This document shows, in pieces, positions 1 through 7,083 of a stretch of 33,551 bases of DNA. The translations under genes and the position numbers were made by a program. This DNA comes from Oscillospiraceae bacterium (GTDB lineage Bacteria > Bacillota > Clostridia > Oscillospirales > Oscillospiraceae). The stretch is taken from positions 1-33,551 of the forward strand of contig JAFSZH010000074.1 of NCBI GenBank assembly GCA_017455685.1. The letters run 5' to 3'. The notes beneath the pieces were generated by a model that searched no databases, was not told where the DNA came from, and saw nothing but the letters and a program-made list of their open reading frames with translations. Position 1 is the stretch's first letter. Each line of letters starts with the position of its first letter.

Positions 1-530
1 AAGTCCTGGCCGCAGCCGATGGGCCAGTTCATGGGATAGGTGCCGATACCAAACTCGTTTTCCAGCTCCTCCATCAGATCGTAGGGGCTGCGGGCCTCCC
101 GGTCCAGCTTGTTGATGAAAGTGAAGATGGGGATATGACGCATGGCGCAGACCTTGAACAGCTTTCGGGTCTGGGGCTCGATGCCCTTGGCCGCGTCTAT
201 GACCATGACGGCGCTGTCCGCCGCCATCAGCGTCCGGTAAGTGTCCTCGGAAAAGTCCTGGTGGCCGGGGGTGTCCAGAATATTGATGCAGTAGCCGTTG
301 TACTCAAACTGCAGCACGCTGGATGTGATGGAGATGCCTCTCTGCTTTTCCAGCTCCATCCAGTCGGAGACCGCGTGGCGGGCGGCGGCCTTGCCCTTCA
401 CGGAGCCGGCCAGCTGAATGGCCCCTCCGTAGAGCAGCAGTTTTTCGGTCAGAGTCGTTTTGCCCGCGTCCGGGTGGGAGATGATGGCGAAGGTCCTCCG
501 CCGGGAGATCTCCCGATGCAGATCAATCAT
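1..530 (-). CDS. prfC: Peptide chain release factor 3 (RF3), N-terminal part, cut by window edge
   Basis: Translational GTPase that recycles RF1/RF2 from the ribosome after peptide release. About 176 residues are visible; the rest lies beyond base 1. The minus-strand reading gives the G1 loop [10 protein letters not shown] near residue 16, switch [10 protein letters not shown], the G3 motif DTPGHQDF followed by SEDTYRTL, and the G4 motif NKLD. The [21 protein letters not shown] opening and the [12 protein letters not shown] continuation are diagnostic of RF3 rather than EF-G. The start is the ATG at 528-530, with AAGG and an A-rich stretch about 12 bases upstream. A TTGATT-N18-TATAAT promoter lies about 45 bases further upstream. 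It is alone in its transcription unit within the window. Identification is firm; only the 3' end is unknown. Confidence 0.95.
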   Translation of the reverse strand, partial: MIDLHREISRRRTFAIISHPDAGKTTLTEKLLLYGGAIQLAGSVKGKAAARHAVSDWMELEKQRGISITSSVLQFEYNGYCINILDTPGHQDFSEDTYRTLMAADSAVMVIDAAKGIEPQTRKLFKVCAMRHIPIFTFINKLDREARSPYDLMEELENEFGIGTYPMNWPIGCGQD

Positions 531-573
531 GGGTCGTTTTTTCCTTATTACCAATAAAAATCTCGTAAATTTA

Positions 574-603
574 ATTATAAGCATAAATATGAGGAAAAAT
601 CAA
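574..603 (-). promoter_or_regulatory. Sigma-A promoter of prfC
   Basis: On the minus strand the -35 TTGATT (598-603) is separated by 18 bases from a perfect -10 TATAAT (574-579). It sits in an AT-rich gap just upstream of the prfC start. Confidence 0.65.
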
Positions 604-622
604 TTGAAAATCTGCTTTTCCC

Positions 623-657
623 AAGGAAAATAGGCCGAAAGCACCCGCTTCCGGCCT
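623..657 (-). terminator. Rho-independent terminator of the lysR unit
   Basis: An 11-bp stem with one G-U pair (632-642 with 647-657, loop of four) is followed on the minus strand by a T-rich run. It lies 31 bases after the lysR stop and before the prfC promoter. Confidence 0.75.
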
Positions 658-687
658 GTTTGAATATTTACCATGAAAGCAGTCGCT

Positions 688-1638
688 TTACAGGTCATCG
701 TGCCACTGGACGATGCTCACGGTTTCATAGGAACGGATCTTGTCGATCCGCTTCCGCATGAGATCCGAGATAAAGCGCAGTACGCTGGCACGTACCGGAT
801 CCGTCAGGCACTTTTCCGTGTATAGCAGCCCCTCTACCCAATCGAAGTTATCCTCCTCCAACGGGATCTTTTTCACACCATCCGAATTCAGGAACGCATT
901 GAACCCAAGGAAAACGCATTCTCCGGAGGCCACATAATACACCGCGGTCGAGGCGTCTGTGCACTCGATCCGTATTTTGGGCCGAAAACCGGCGTCAAGG
1001 CATTTTTGGATCGTGTAATCATAAAACTGCATGTTCCGCGTCATCATTACGAAGTTTTCATATCTGAGTTCCTCTAAACGGATCGATCTTCTGTTCGAAA
1101 GGGAATGCGTTTCCGGCAGCAGGGCCATGATGGGGATGGTGAGCAGCGGATTGAAAAGCAGGTCCTTTTTTTGGTATGGCTTCAGGGTCAGGGCCATATC
1201 GATGTTCCCCGCGCTCACCTTCTCCTCGATCAAAAGGTCCGGCCACTCGGAAAAGATGAACTGCCACTCCGGGAACTCCCGCTGCAGAGCGTTTTGCATC
1301 TCGATGCAGTTATCATATCCCAGTGAATACATTACGCCGAGCCCGAACGCGATATGGATCTCATCTTTCACAGGCGCTTGATAAAAGCGTTCCAGGCGGC
1401 TTTGCGTAGTCCCATACTCATTGAGCAAGGGCTGTATGATGCCAAGCAGTCTTTCCCCTTCCTGTGTCAGAAACACGCCTTTACGGCTGCGGATAAAAAG
1501 CGGCCTTCCGCATTCTTCCTCCGCCTCCCGGATCGTTTTACTTAAGGCCTGCTGTGTCAGATGCAGTTTTTCTGCAGCTATTGAAAAGCTGTGGCAGGTC
1601 GCAATGGCTGAAATTGCTGTAAAATGACGCATATTCAT
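688..1638 (-). CDS. LysR family transcriptional regulator
   Basis: DNA-binding regulator of 316 aa, the usual LTTR size. The N-terminal winged helix-turn-helix covers about residues 1-60, with the typical pattern SFSIAAEKLHLTQQALSKTI and then PLFIRSRKGVFLTQEGERLL. A periplasmic-binding-like effector domain follows from about residue 90 to the end. I chose the ATG at 1638 because GGAGAG ends seven bases before it; a TTG 15 bases further upstream would place that Shine-Dalgarno inside the gene. The gene follows a small ORF and a URO-D-family gene on the same strand and may control them, which is inference from position. Two palindromes (1657-1687 and 1693-1706) precede it. Base composition is more AT-rich than in most of the window. 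The effector is unknown. Confidence 0.9.
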   Translation of the reverse strand: MNMRHFTAISAIATCHSFSIAAEKLHLTQQALSKTIREAEEECGRPLFIRSRKGVFLTQEGERLLGIIQPLLNEYGTTQSRLERFYQAPVKDEIHIAFGLGVMYSLGYDNCIEMQNALQREFPEWQFIFSEWPDLLIEEKVSAGNIDMALTLKPYQKKDLLFNPLLTIPIMALLPETHSLSNRRSIRLEELRYENFVMMTRNMQFYDYTIQKCLDAGFRPKIRIECTDASTAVYYVASGECVFLGFNAFLNSDGVKKIPLEEDNFDWVEGLLYTEKCLTDPVRASVLRFISDLMRKRIDKIRSYETVSIVQWHDDL

Positions 1639-1656
1639 GACTGTTCTCTCCAATAA

Positions 1657-1687
1657 AAAATGGGTTTATTGTTAATAAACCCATTTT
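1657..1687. promoter_or_regulatory. Perfect 14-bp inverted repeat upstream of lysR (candidate operator)
   Basis: The arms AAAATGGGTTTATT (1657-1670) and its exact complement (1674-1687) flank a 3-base centre. The repeat lies seven bases upstream of the lysR Shine-Dalgarno. It could be an autoregulatory LTTR site or an mRNA hairpin that hinders or ends read-through from the upstream genes. Confidence 0.6.
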
Positions 1688-1692
1688 ATCAT

Positions 1693-1706
1693 ATTATTCG
1701 AATAAT
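1693..1706. promoter_or_regulatory. 14-bp palindrome in the lysR promoter region
   Basis: ATTATTCGAATAAT is fully self-complementary and lies directly beside a TATGAT element on the minus strand, so it may overlap the lysR promoter. Its role as an operator is inferred. Confidence 0.4.
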
Positions 1707-1709
1707 TGC

Positions 1710-1850
1710 TCAAAATAGCCCAAAACTTGATTGATTGAAAAAAGTACGGATTATCACAGCTCTGACATCCTCAGGCAAAAACGATAAGACGCTTGCTACC
1801 TCCTGGAGATCTTCAGGATATCTCAACACATTGACTTTATCATTATCCAT
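1710..1850 (-). CDS. Small ORF, 46 aa, between URO-D-family gene and lysR
   Basis: The ATG at 1848-1850 is preceded by a good Shine-Dalgarno (GAAAGGA, about ten bases upstream) and opens a 46-codon frame ending at TGA 1710-1712. It starts 17 bases after the stop of the URO-D-family gene, so it is probably cotranscribed with it. The product is a soluble-looking peptide beginning MDNDKVNVLRYPEDLQEV with a hydrophobic second half. I recognise no family. It could be a genuine small protein or a leftover fragment of a longer gene. Confidence 0.45.
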   Translation of the reverse strand: MDNDKVNVLRYPEDLQEVASVLSFLPEDVRAVIIRTFFNQSSFGLF

Positions 1851-1867
1851 GTCGATTCATTCCTTTC

Positions 1868-3007
1868 TTACTTGTAATACCCGGTCAAAAAGTCAGTAAC
1901 GGCTTTTATGTTTTCTCTGCGGCAGTCGCTTGCAAAGGATATCATTTTATCCGTTGTGACGACAAATCCGCCTCCGACGCCGAGCTCATCAACAGCACGC
2001 TTGGCTTCTTCTATGCACAACTCCGGAGTTCCGGTTCCCAGCGTTGTTGCTTTCAGACCGCCGGCCAATGCGATAGTATCACCGATAGCTTTTTTGGCTT
2101 CATATATGTCATCGTTTTCCATGCATACCATGAACATGCCCTTCGGCAAATCTTTTAGACAATCCCAAAGTCGGGTGTTGTCTCCTTCCATGAACAGGAA
2201 GCCTGTTTTGTCATATGCCTCCAGGTATGCTGCGAGCTCCTTGATAAAAGGCATATAAAACCGCTCAAAGGTTTTTGTGTTCATAAGGGTATGCGAAAGC
2301 ATAACGGCCTGTGCTCCGACGACGGTAGAGCCCATACCGGGCTTTGTGGTCGCATACAAGCTTTTGATGGGTGCAGTATAATGATTCAAGGCTTCAACAG
2401 CGGCCTCAACTTTGTCGGGACGCCGCCTGATATCAATGGAAAACTCTTTAAGCCCTCTCATGCCGCAGCCCAGATTTTCCAATGGGCAAAATAATCCATT
2501 TTCTGCGAAAACGGGAACATCATATTTTTCTGCAAGCGTCTGCGGGCCTTTACCAAAGAAATCAAGAAACTGCATGAATAAAAGAAGCGTATTCTTGATA
2601 TCATCAATGCTTGCATTTGGGTATTTTCTCGGGATATATGAAGTCCAGTAATATTTCTCGGGATTATCTATCAAAGCGTCATAATCAGAGGCGTCCATCA
2701 ATGTCTGATCCAGATAAGAAATGGAATTGTTGATATCATCAATGATATAGTTGACTGAACCCATGGATCTTGAAAGAAACAGGGGATTGCGCCAGTTCGT
2801 TTCGTAATAAGTGTCGAAATTATACCTTTCCTGAAACACACACAGAGATTTCATTAAAATATCTGTATCATACAGAGCTTCACTAAGCTTGTAGCCACTG
2901 TCAAGGATCTTCCATGACCAAAAATTGCTGAGCAAGGGGATGCGGTTTGTTTCTTTATGGGCTATCTGCGTGTGGAACAGCTGTAAGCGTTCTTCGAGTT
3001 TATTCAT
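1868..3007 (-). CDS. Uroporphyrinogen decarboxylase (URO-D) superfamily protein
   Basis: A 379-aa protein of the URO-D fold. In anaerobes such proteins are more often corrinoid or other methyltransferases than haem enzymes. The C-terminal pattern GDTIALAGGLKATTLGTGTPE, then a GGGFVVTT strand and a final REN-K-V helix, is characteristic of this superfamily. At the place where MtaA/MtbA-type enzymes carry zinc ligands (H-x-C), this protein reads FMEGDNT, so canonical zinc-thiol chemistry is doubtful. The true decarboxylase arginine-rich N-terminus is also not evident. The start ATG follows AAGGGG at seven-base spacing, and a TTGACC-N18-TATAAT promoter lies upstream. It appears to head a unit with the 46-aa ORF and lysR. 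No corrinoid protein gene is nearby. The substrate is unknown. Confidence 0.8.
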   Translation of the reverse strand: MNKLEERLQLFHTQIAHKETNRIPLLSNFWSWKILDSGYKLSEALYDTDILMKSLCVFQERYNFDTYYETNWRNPLFLSRSMGSVNYIIDDINNSISYLDQTLMDASDYDALIDNPEKYYWTSYIPRKYPNASIDDIKNTLLLFMQFLDFFGKGPQTLAEKYDVPVFAENGLFCPLENLGCGMRGLKEFSIDIRRRPDKVEAAVEALNHYTAPIKSLYATTKPGMGSTVVGAQAVMLSHTLMNTKTFERFYMPFIKELAAYLEAYDKTGFLFMEGDNTRLWDCLKDLPKGMFMVCMENDDIYEAKKAIGDTIALAGGLKATTLGTGTPELCIEEAKRAVDELGVGGGFVVTTDKMISFASDCRRENIKAVTDFLTGYYK

Positions 3008-3048
3008 GTTTTGACCCCTTTTTCATTGATTTCAGGTACCTTGGCCAT

Positions 3049-3078
3049 ATTATATAAGGCGGTTTACTTCAGGGTCAA
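3049..3078 (-). promoter_or_regulatory. Promoter of the URO-D-family gene
   Basis: Minus-strand -35 TTGACC (3073-3078), 18-base spacer and perfect -10 TATAAT (3049-3054), about 42 bases upstream of the start codon. Confidence 0.65.
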
Positions 3079-3094
3079 ACAGTTAGTTTTTTCA

Positions 3095-3119
3095 CTTGCA
3101 CAACCTGAAGTTGTGTAAG
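3095..3119. repeat. Hairpin/inverted repeat in the divergent intergenic region
   Basis: Two 10-base arms (CTTGCACAAC and GTTGTGTAAG, one G-U pair) flank a 5-base loop. The repeat lies between the divergent promoters of the URO-D gene and the EIIC gene. It has no T-run and may be an operator. Confidence 0.4.
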
Positions 3120-3173
3120 CAAGGCGGAACAAACGGTCCTAATCGTACGTCATAAGCCCGGCAAAAGAAAAAG

Positions 3174-3202
3174 TTGCATTTCCGCTGCGATTGCGGTATC
3201 CT
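3174..3202 (+). promoter_or_regulatory. Probable promoter of the EIIC gene
   Basis: TTGCAT (3174-3179), a 17-base spacer and TATCCT (3197-3202), 30 bases before the start codon. Confidence 0.45.
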
Positions 3203-3232
3203 TTGTGACAAATCATCTTCCGGGAGGTTGGC

Positions 3233-4435
3233 ATGATGAGCAAAATGACCCGCGCCGAAAAGTGGCGTGCCTACTGCGCGCAGCAGAATATTTCCATCAC
3301 CGGCAAACGGATCTTTATCGACGGGCTCAGCGGCATGGCCCACGGGCTTTTCGCCTCCCTGCTCATCGGCTGCATCATCAACACCCTGGGGCTGTACGTA
3401 CCGGGGCTGAAGGGACTGGTGGTGAACCCCTGGTCCAACTTTTCCTGGGCCGCGGCCAACGCCGCCAAGCTGGACGACGCCGCGGTGGTCAACCTCTTCA
3501 CCTCTTCCAAGGTGGCGGCCTACGCCGTCCAGGGGACGGCCATGGCCTGCGCCATCGCCTACAGCATGAAGGCCCCGCCCTTCGTGATCTACTCCTGTCT
3601 GGCGGTGGGCTACGCCGGGAACGTGCTGGGCGGCGGCGGCGGACCGCTGGCGGTGTTCTTCGTCACCGTCGTGGCCGTGTTCGCCGGGAAGCTGGTGAGC
3701 AAGCGCACCCCGCTGGATATCATCGTCACTCCGCTGGTCACCATCATCGCGGGCGTGCTGGCGGCCTACCTGATCGCCCCGCCGGTGGGCGCTTTGGCCA
3801 ACCTGCTGGGTTCCCTGGTCATGAAGGCCACCGCTCTGGCTCCCCTGCCCATGGGGATCCTGGTGGCGGCGCTGATGGGGATCATCCTCACCCTGCCCAT
3901 TTCCTCGGCGGCCATCTGCGCAGCGCTGGGTCTGGTGGGTCTGGCGGGCGGCGCCTGCGTGGCGGGCTGCGCGGCTCACATGGTGGGCTTCGCCGTGGCC
4001 TCCTATCGGGAAAACAAGCTCCACGGGCTGCTGAGCCAGGGGCTGGGCACCTCCATGCTGCAGATGCCGAATCTGCTCCGCAAGCCGGTGCTGTGGGTCC
4101 CCCCGGTTGTCGCCTCCGTCGTCAACGGCCCCATCGCCACCTGCGTGTTCAGGCTGCAGATGAACGGCGCGCCCATCAACTCCGGCATGGGCACCTCCGG
4201 ACTGTGCGGGCTCATCGGCTGCATCACCGGCTGGTTCGCCCCCTCCGAGCGGGCGCTGACCGTGGGCGAGAGCATGGGCGTGGATCTGGCCGCGGCCTAC
4301 GCCAACCCGGCCGTCCAGTGGGCGGGGCTGATCCTGATCTGCTTCGTCATTCCCGCCGCGGTGAGCTTCCTCGTCAGCGAGCTCATGCGCAGGAAGGGCT
4401 GGATCAAAGACGGCGACTACAAGCTGGAACTCTGA
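3233..4435 (+). CDS. PTS sugar transporter subunit IIC-type membrane protein (EIIC_2 family)
   Basis: A 400-aa, strongly hydrophobic polytopic membrane protein. The opening (RAYCAQQNISITGKRIFIDGLSGMAHGLFASL) and the later glycine-rich segment GYAGNVLGGGGGPLAVF fit the stand-alone PTS_EIIC_2 family of Firmicutes, a predicted sugar-translocating membrane component. About nine to ten membrane segments are visible. The two ATGs at 3233 and 3236 share a GGGAGG Shine-Dalgarno; the second has the better spacing, so the true start may be two-residues-or-one shorter. No EIIA or EIIB domain is fused or adjacent, so any phosphotransfer partners are elsewhere or absent. It ends at a hairpin terminator shared with the convergent DUF1836 gene. 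The substrate cannot be deduced. Confidence 0.85.
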   Translation: MMSKMTRAEKWRAYCAQQNISITGKRIFIDGLSGMAHGLFASLLIGCIINTLGLYVPGLKGLVVNPWSNFSWAAANAAKLDDAAVVNLFTSSKVAAYAVQGTAMACAIAYSMKAPPFVIYSCLAVGYAGNVLGGGGGPLAVFFVTVVAVFAGKLVSKRTPLDIIVTPLVTIIAGVLAAYLIAPPVGALANLLGSLVMKATALAPLPMGILVAALMGIILTLPISSAAICAALGLVGLAGGACVAGCAAHMVGFAVASYRENKLHGLLSQGLGTSMLQMPNLLRKPVLWVPPVVASVVNGPIATCVFRLQMNGAPINSGMGTSGLCGLIGCITGWFAPSERALTVGESMGVDLAAAYANPAVQWAGLILICFVIPAAVSFLVSELMRRKGWIKDGDYKLEL

Positions 4436-4444
4436 AAGACGATA

Positions 4445-4500
4445 AAACGGCCCCCGCTCTCGCACCGGCGAACAGCGGGGGCCGTTTCATGTTCTCTTTA
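4445..4500 (+). terminator. Terminator after EIIC, overlapping the 3' end of the convergent gene
   Basis: A 14-bp perfect stem (4445-4458 with 4474-4487) is followed by a T-rich stretch on the plus strand. The right arm touches the stop codon of the minus-strand DUF1836 gene. Confidence 0.8.
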
Positions 4501-5113
4501 TCTTTTTGGGGGGGCGCCCGATGCTGCCGCCGTCAGTCAGATCCTGACCGTCCAGCAGCAGGAGCTTCTCCGTGAAGAGCCTGGAAAACCCGGCCAGCAC
4601 GCCGGAGGTGATCACCAGCGCCTCCGGGTTGGGGGCGGCCAGCTCGAAATCATCCGGCTCGTGGCCCAGGATGGGGCCCGCCATCAGCCGGGTCTGGTCG
4701 ATGAAATACCGGGCCGTCTTCCGGTGCCAGGCGGCGTAGACGGTATACACCTGCTCCACCTCCCGCTCAGTGAGACCGATGGGGACGATCTTCTGGATCA
4801 GGGCGATGCTCAGTGACTGCTTCAGCGTCAGGATGATGATGAGATAGGCGATGTGTGTGCGGTAGTACCGGCGTTTGACCGGCTCGGGCATCACCCTGGT
4901 GCGCACGTAGTTGTTGATGGTGGACGCGGTGATGAACTGCTCTTCCTTCAGCTCCGAGGGAAGATAATCCAGATACTTCTGCAGCAGCGCCGTCACCTGC
5001 TCCATATACAGTCCGAAATCGGGGATCTCCTCCCAGGCGGGCAGACGGAAATTCTCCAGATAGGACTCCCAGCGGCGAAGCTTTCCCGCCACCAGCGAAT
5101 TGTCGAAAGCCAC
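4487..5113 (-). CDS. DUF1836 domain-containing protein (putative HTH regulator)
   Basis: A 208-aa protein matching the DUF1836 family. The central segment FITASTINNYVRTRVMPEPVKRRYYRTHIAYL (residues about 60-95) resembles a MerR-like winged helix and is the family hallmark. The helix-rich remainder includes TLKQSLSIALIQKIV. The start is a GTG at 5113 with GGGAGG seven to eight bases upstream; no better ATG precedes it. The tail ends in a basic PPKKIKRT stretch. It stands alone, with a weak TTGTGT-N17-TATGAT promoter upstream. The family is widespread in Firmicutes and its function is not established; a transcription-factor role is inferred from the HTH-like part. Confidence 0.88.
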   Translation of the reverse strand: MAFDNSLVAGKLRRWESYLENFRLPAWEEIPDFGLYMEQVTALLQKYLDYLPSELKEEQFITASTINNYVRTRVMPEPVKRRYYRTHIAYLIIILTLKQSLSIALIQKIVPIGLTEREVEQVYTVYAAWHRKTARYFIDQTRLMAGPILGHEPDDFELAAPNPEALVITSGVLAGFSRLFTEKLLLLDGQDLTDGGSIGRPPKKIKRT

Positions 5114-5145
5114 GGCCTGACCTCCCTTGCAATAGGTATATGGGC

Positions 5146-5174
5146 ATCATACCATTTTTCAATACAAAACACAA
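5146..5174 (-). promoter_or_regulatory. Probable promoter of the DUF1836 gene
   Basis: Minus-strand TTGTGT (5169-5174), 17-base spacer and TATGAT (5146-5151). Confidence 0.4.
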
Positions 5175-5197
5175 GGAGATTTTGAAATAAATATTAG

Positions 5198-5226
5198 TTG
5201 ACTTAATCTTGCCTGTGAGCTATAAT
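5198..5226 (+). promoter_or_regulatory. Strong promoter of the degV operon
   Basis: TTGACT (5198-5203), a 17-base spacer and perfect TATAAT (5221-5226), 33 bases before the first degV start codon. Confidence 0.8.
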
Positions 5227-5259
5227 AATATTCAACATTAGATATCTGGGGATGATCCA

Positions 5260-6165
5260 ATGAGCTTTGCCATAATCACCGACACTTCCGCCAACCTCCC
5301 CACCCCCCTGCTGAAAAAGTACGGCATCCCCGTGGTGCCTTTCTCCTATTTCATCGACGGACAGGCTTTCTCCTGTCTGGACACCGAGGCCTTTGACAGT
5401 CACGGCTTTTACGAGGCGATCCGCCAGGGCACCAGGGTTAGCACCTCCCAGATCAACCCAGGTCTGTTTCTTGAGGCGTTCCGGGGACCTCTGGAAAAGG
5501 GACTGGACGTGCTCTTCGTGAGCATGTCCTCCGGCATCAGCGGGTCCTGCGGCAGCGCCCGGATAGCGGCCGAGCAGCTCTCCGGGGAGTTTCCGGAGCG
5601 GAAGATCCGCATCGTGGACACCATCGGCGCCTCTCTGGGCGAGGGCTTCCTGGCTCTCCGGGCCGTGGAGCTCCGGGACGAGGGCAAGGACGCGGAAGAG
5701 ACCTTCGCCATTCTGGAAGAGCTCAAGCAGCGCATGTGTCAGGTGTTCACCGTGGACGATCTGATGCACCTGCGCTCCACAGGCCGGCTCTCCAACGCCG
5801 CCGCCGTGATCGGCACGGTGCTGAACATCAAGCCCCTGCTGAAGGGCAACGAGCACGGACAGATCGTCTCCTTTGCAAAGATCCGCGGCCGCCGCCGTTC
5901 CATCGAGGCCATCGCCCAGAACTATGACCGGCTGGTGGAAAACGCCGCCGATCAGGTCATCGGCATCGCCCACGCCGACTGCCCGGAGGATATGGAGTAT
6001 CTCTGCTCCCTGCTGCGGAAGAACAACCCGCCCAAGGACATCATGGTAGTGGACTATGAGCCCGTCACCGGCTCTCACGTGGGCCCGGGCGCTCTGGCCC
6101 TGTTCTTCTTCGGCAGCGCCCAGTTCCGCGCAGAAAAGGAAAAACTGCTGAATAAGCTGAAATAA
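5260..6165 (+). CDS. DegV family (FakB-like) fatty acid-binding protein, first copy
   Basis: A 301-aa DegV-fold protein. DegV/FakB proteins bind a fatty acid and present its carboxylate to the kinase FakA, giving acyl-phosphate for phospholipid synthesis. Family signatures are present in order: ITDTSANLP at the N-terminus, the V-S-T-S-Q motif (residues about 63-67), SSGISGSC, VDTIGAS, the FTVDDLMHLRSTGRLS segment, and HVGPGALALFFFG near the C-terminus. The start ATG follows GGGGATG at short spacing. A second degV and a small FakA-like ORF follow on the same strand with gaps under 30 bases, so all three probably form one operon driven by the promoter at 5198. The preferred fatty acid cannot be read from sequence. 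Confidence 0.93.
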   Translation: MSFAIITDTSANLPTPLLKKYGIPVVPFSYFIDGQAFSCLDTEAFDSHGFYEAIRQGTRVSTSQINPGLFLEAFRGPLEKGLDVLFVSMSSGISGSCGSARIAAEQLSGEFPERKIRIVDTIGASLGEGFLALRAVELRDEGKDAEETFAILEELKQRMCQVFTVDDLMHLRSTGRLSNAAAVIGTVLNIKPLLKGNEHGQIVSFAKIRGRRRSIEAIAQNYDRLVENAADQVIGIAHADCPEDMEYLCSLLRKNNPPKDIMVVDYEPVTGSHVGPGALALFFFGSAQFRAEKEKLLNKLK

Positions 6166-6188
6166 ATGAACTTGTACGAGGAAACGCC

Positions 6189-7055
6189 ATGAACGACTAC
6201 GTGATCTTTACCGATTCCGCCTGCGATATCCCCGAGGAAACTCTGCGGGAATGGGGTGTGGGCTACCAGTCTCTCACTTACACCTTTGAGGGCGACCCCA
6301 GGGAATACTCCAACTATGAGCTCCCCTACCCGGAGTTTTACGACCGGGTCCGCAAAGGCGGCGTGGCCAGGACGGCCGCCGTCAGTGCAGGCGTATTTAA
6401 GGACGCGTTTGAAGAGGTGCTTCGCCAGGGGCAGGACATTCTGTACATCGGCTTTTCCAGCGGTCTCAGCACCACCTGCAACTCCGCGGAGATCGCCGCC
6501 GAAGAGCTTCTGGAGAAATATCCTGACAGGAAGATCCGCTGCGTGGATACCCGGGGCGCTTCCGCCGGGTTCGGCCTACTGGTCTACATGGCCGTGGAGA
6601 AAAAGAAAACCGGCGCCTCCCTGGAAGAGGTGGAGCAGCTGATGTTGGACAGCCGCTTCCATCTGTGCCACTGGTTCACCGTGGAGGATCTGGTGTACCT
6701 CAAGCGGGGCGGGCGGATCAGCGCCGCCACCGCCTTTGTGGGGAACATGCTCAGCTTCAAGCCCGTGCTGCACATGGACGATCCCGGTCATCTGATCAAT
6801 ATGTTCAAGGTGCGGGGCCGCAAAGCCTCTCTGGAGGCTCTTGCGGACAAGTACGGCGAGCTGGCTCTGGACAAGGCCAACGGTACGGTATTCATCTCCC
6901 ACGGCGACTGCCGGGCGGACGCCGAAAAGCTCGCCGGCATGCTCAAGGACCGTTACGGCGCGGACGTGGACAGGATCGTATACGTAGGGCCGGTGATCGG
7001 AGCCCACTCCGGGCCGGGCACGCTGGCGCTGTTCTTCCTGGGAAAAGAAAGATAA
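6189..7055 (+). CDS. DegV family (FakB-like) fatty acid-binding protein, second copy
   Basis: A 288-aa paralogue of the preceding gene, from an old duplication judging by the modest identity. It shows FTDSACDIPEETL at the N-terminus, SSGLSTTCNSA, VDTRGASAGFG, FTVEDLVYLKRGGRIS, FKVRGRKASLEAL and HSGPGTLALFFLG. Where the first copy has V-S-T-S-Q, this one reads A-R-T-A-A-V-S, so the lipid-binding rim differs and the two may prefer different acyl chains (inference; S. aureus FakB1 and FakB2 are the known precedent). The start has GAGGAAA eight bases upstream. It lies 23 bases after the first degV and 28 bases before the 87-aa FakA-like ORF. Confidence 0.93.
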   Translation: MNDYVIFTDSACDIPEETLREWGVGYQSLTYTFEGDPREYSNYELPYPEFYDRVRKGGVARTAAVSAGVFKDAFEEVLRQGQDILYIGFSSGLSTTCNSAEIAAEELLEKYPDRKIRCVDTRGASAGFGLLVYMAVEKKKTGASLEEVEQLMLDSRFHLCHWFTVEDLVYLKRGGRISAATAFVGNMLSFKPVLHMDDPGHLINMFKVRGRKASLEALADKYGELALDKANGTVFISHGDCRADAEKLAGMLKDRYGADVDRIVYVGPVIGAHSGPGTLALFFLGKER

Positions 7056-7083
7056 CAAACGTACATAGAAAGGAACCGTAAAC

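Noticed and set aside
135-557. 140-codon plus-strand ORF at the left end
   Set aside because: Antisense of prfC, which has all GTPase motifs in the minus frame.
3092-4465. Long minus-strand ORF (457 codons) opposite the EIIC gene, and an overlapping plus-strand frame 3205-4575
   Set aside because: Both translate to Gly/Arg/His/Ala-rich sequence without domains, an effect of GC-rich codons of the real gene in the other frame; no ribosome sites.
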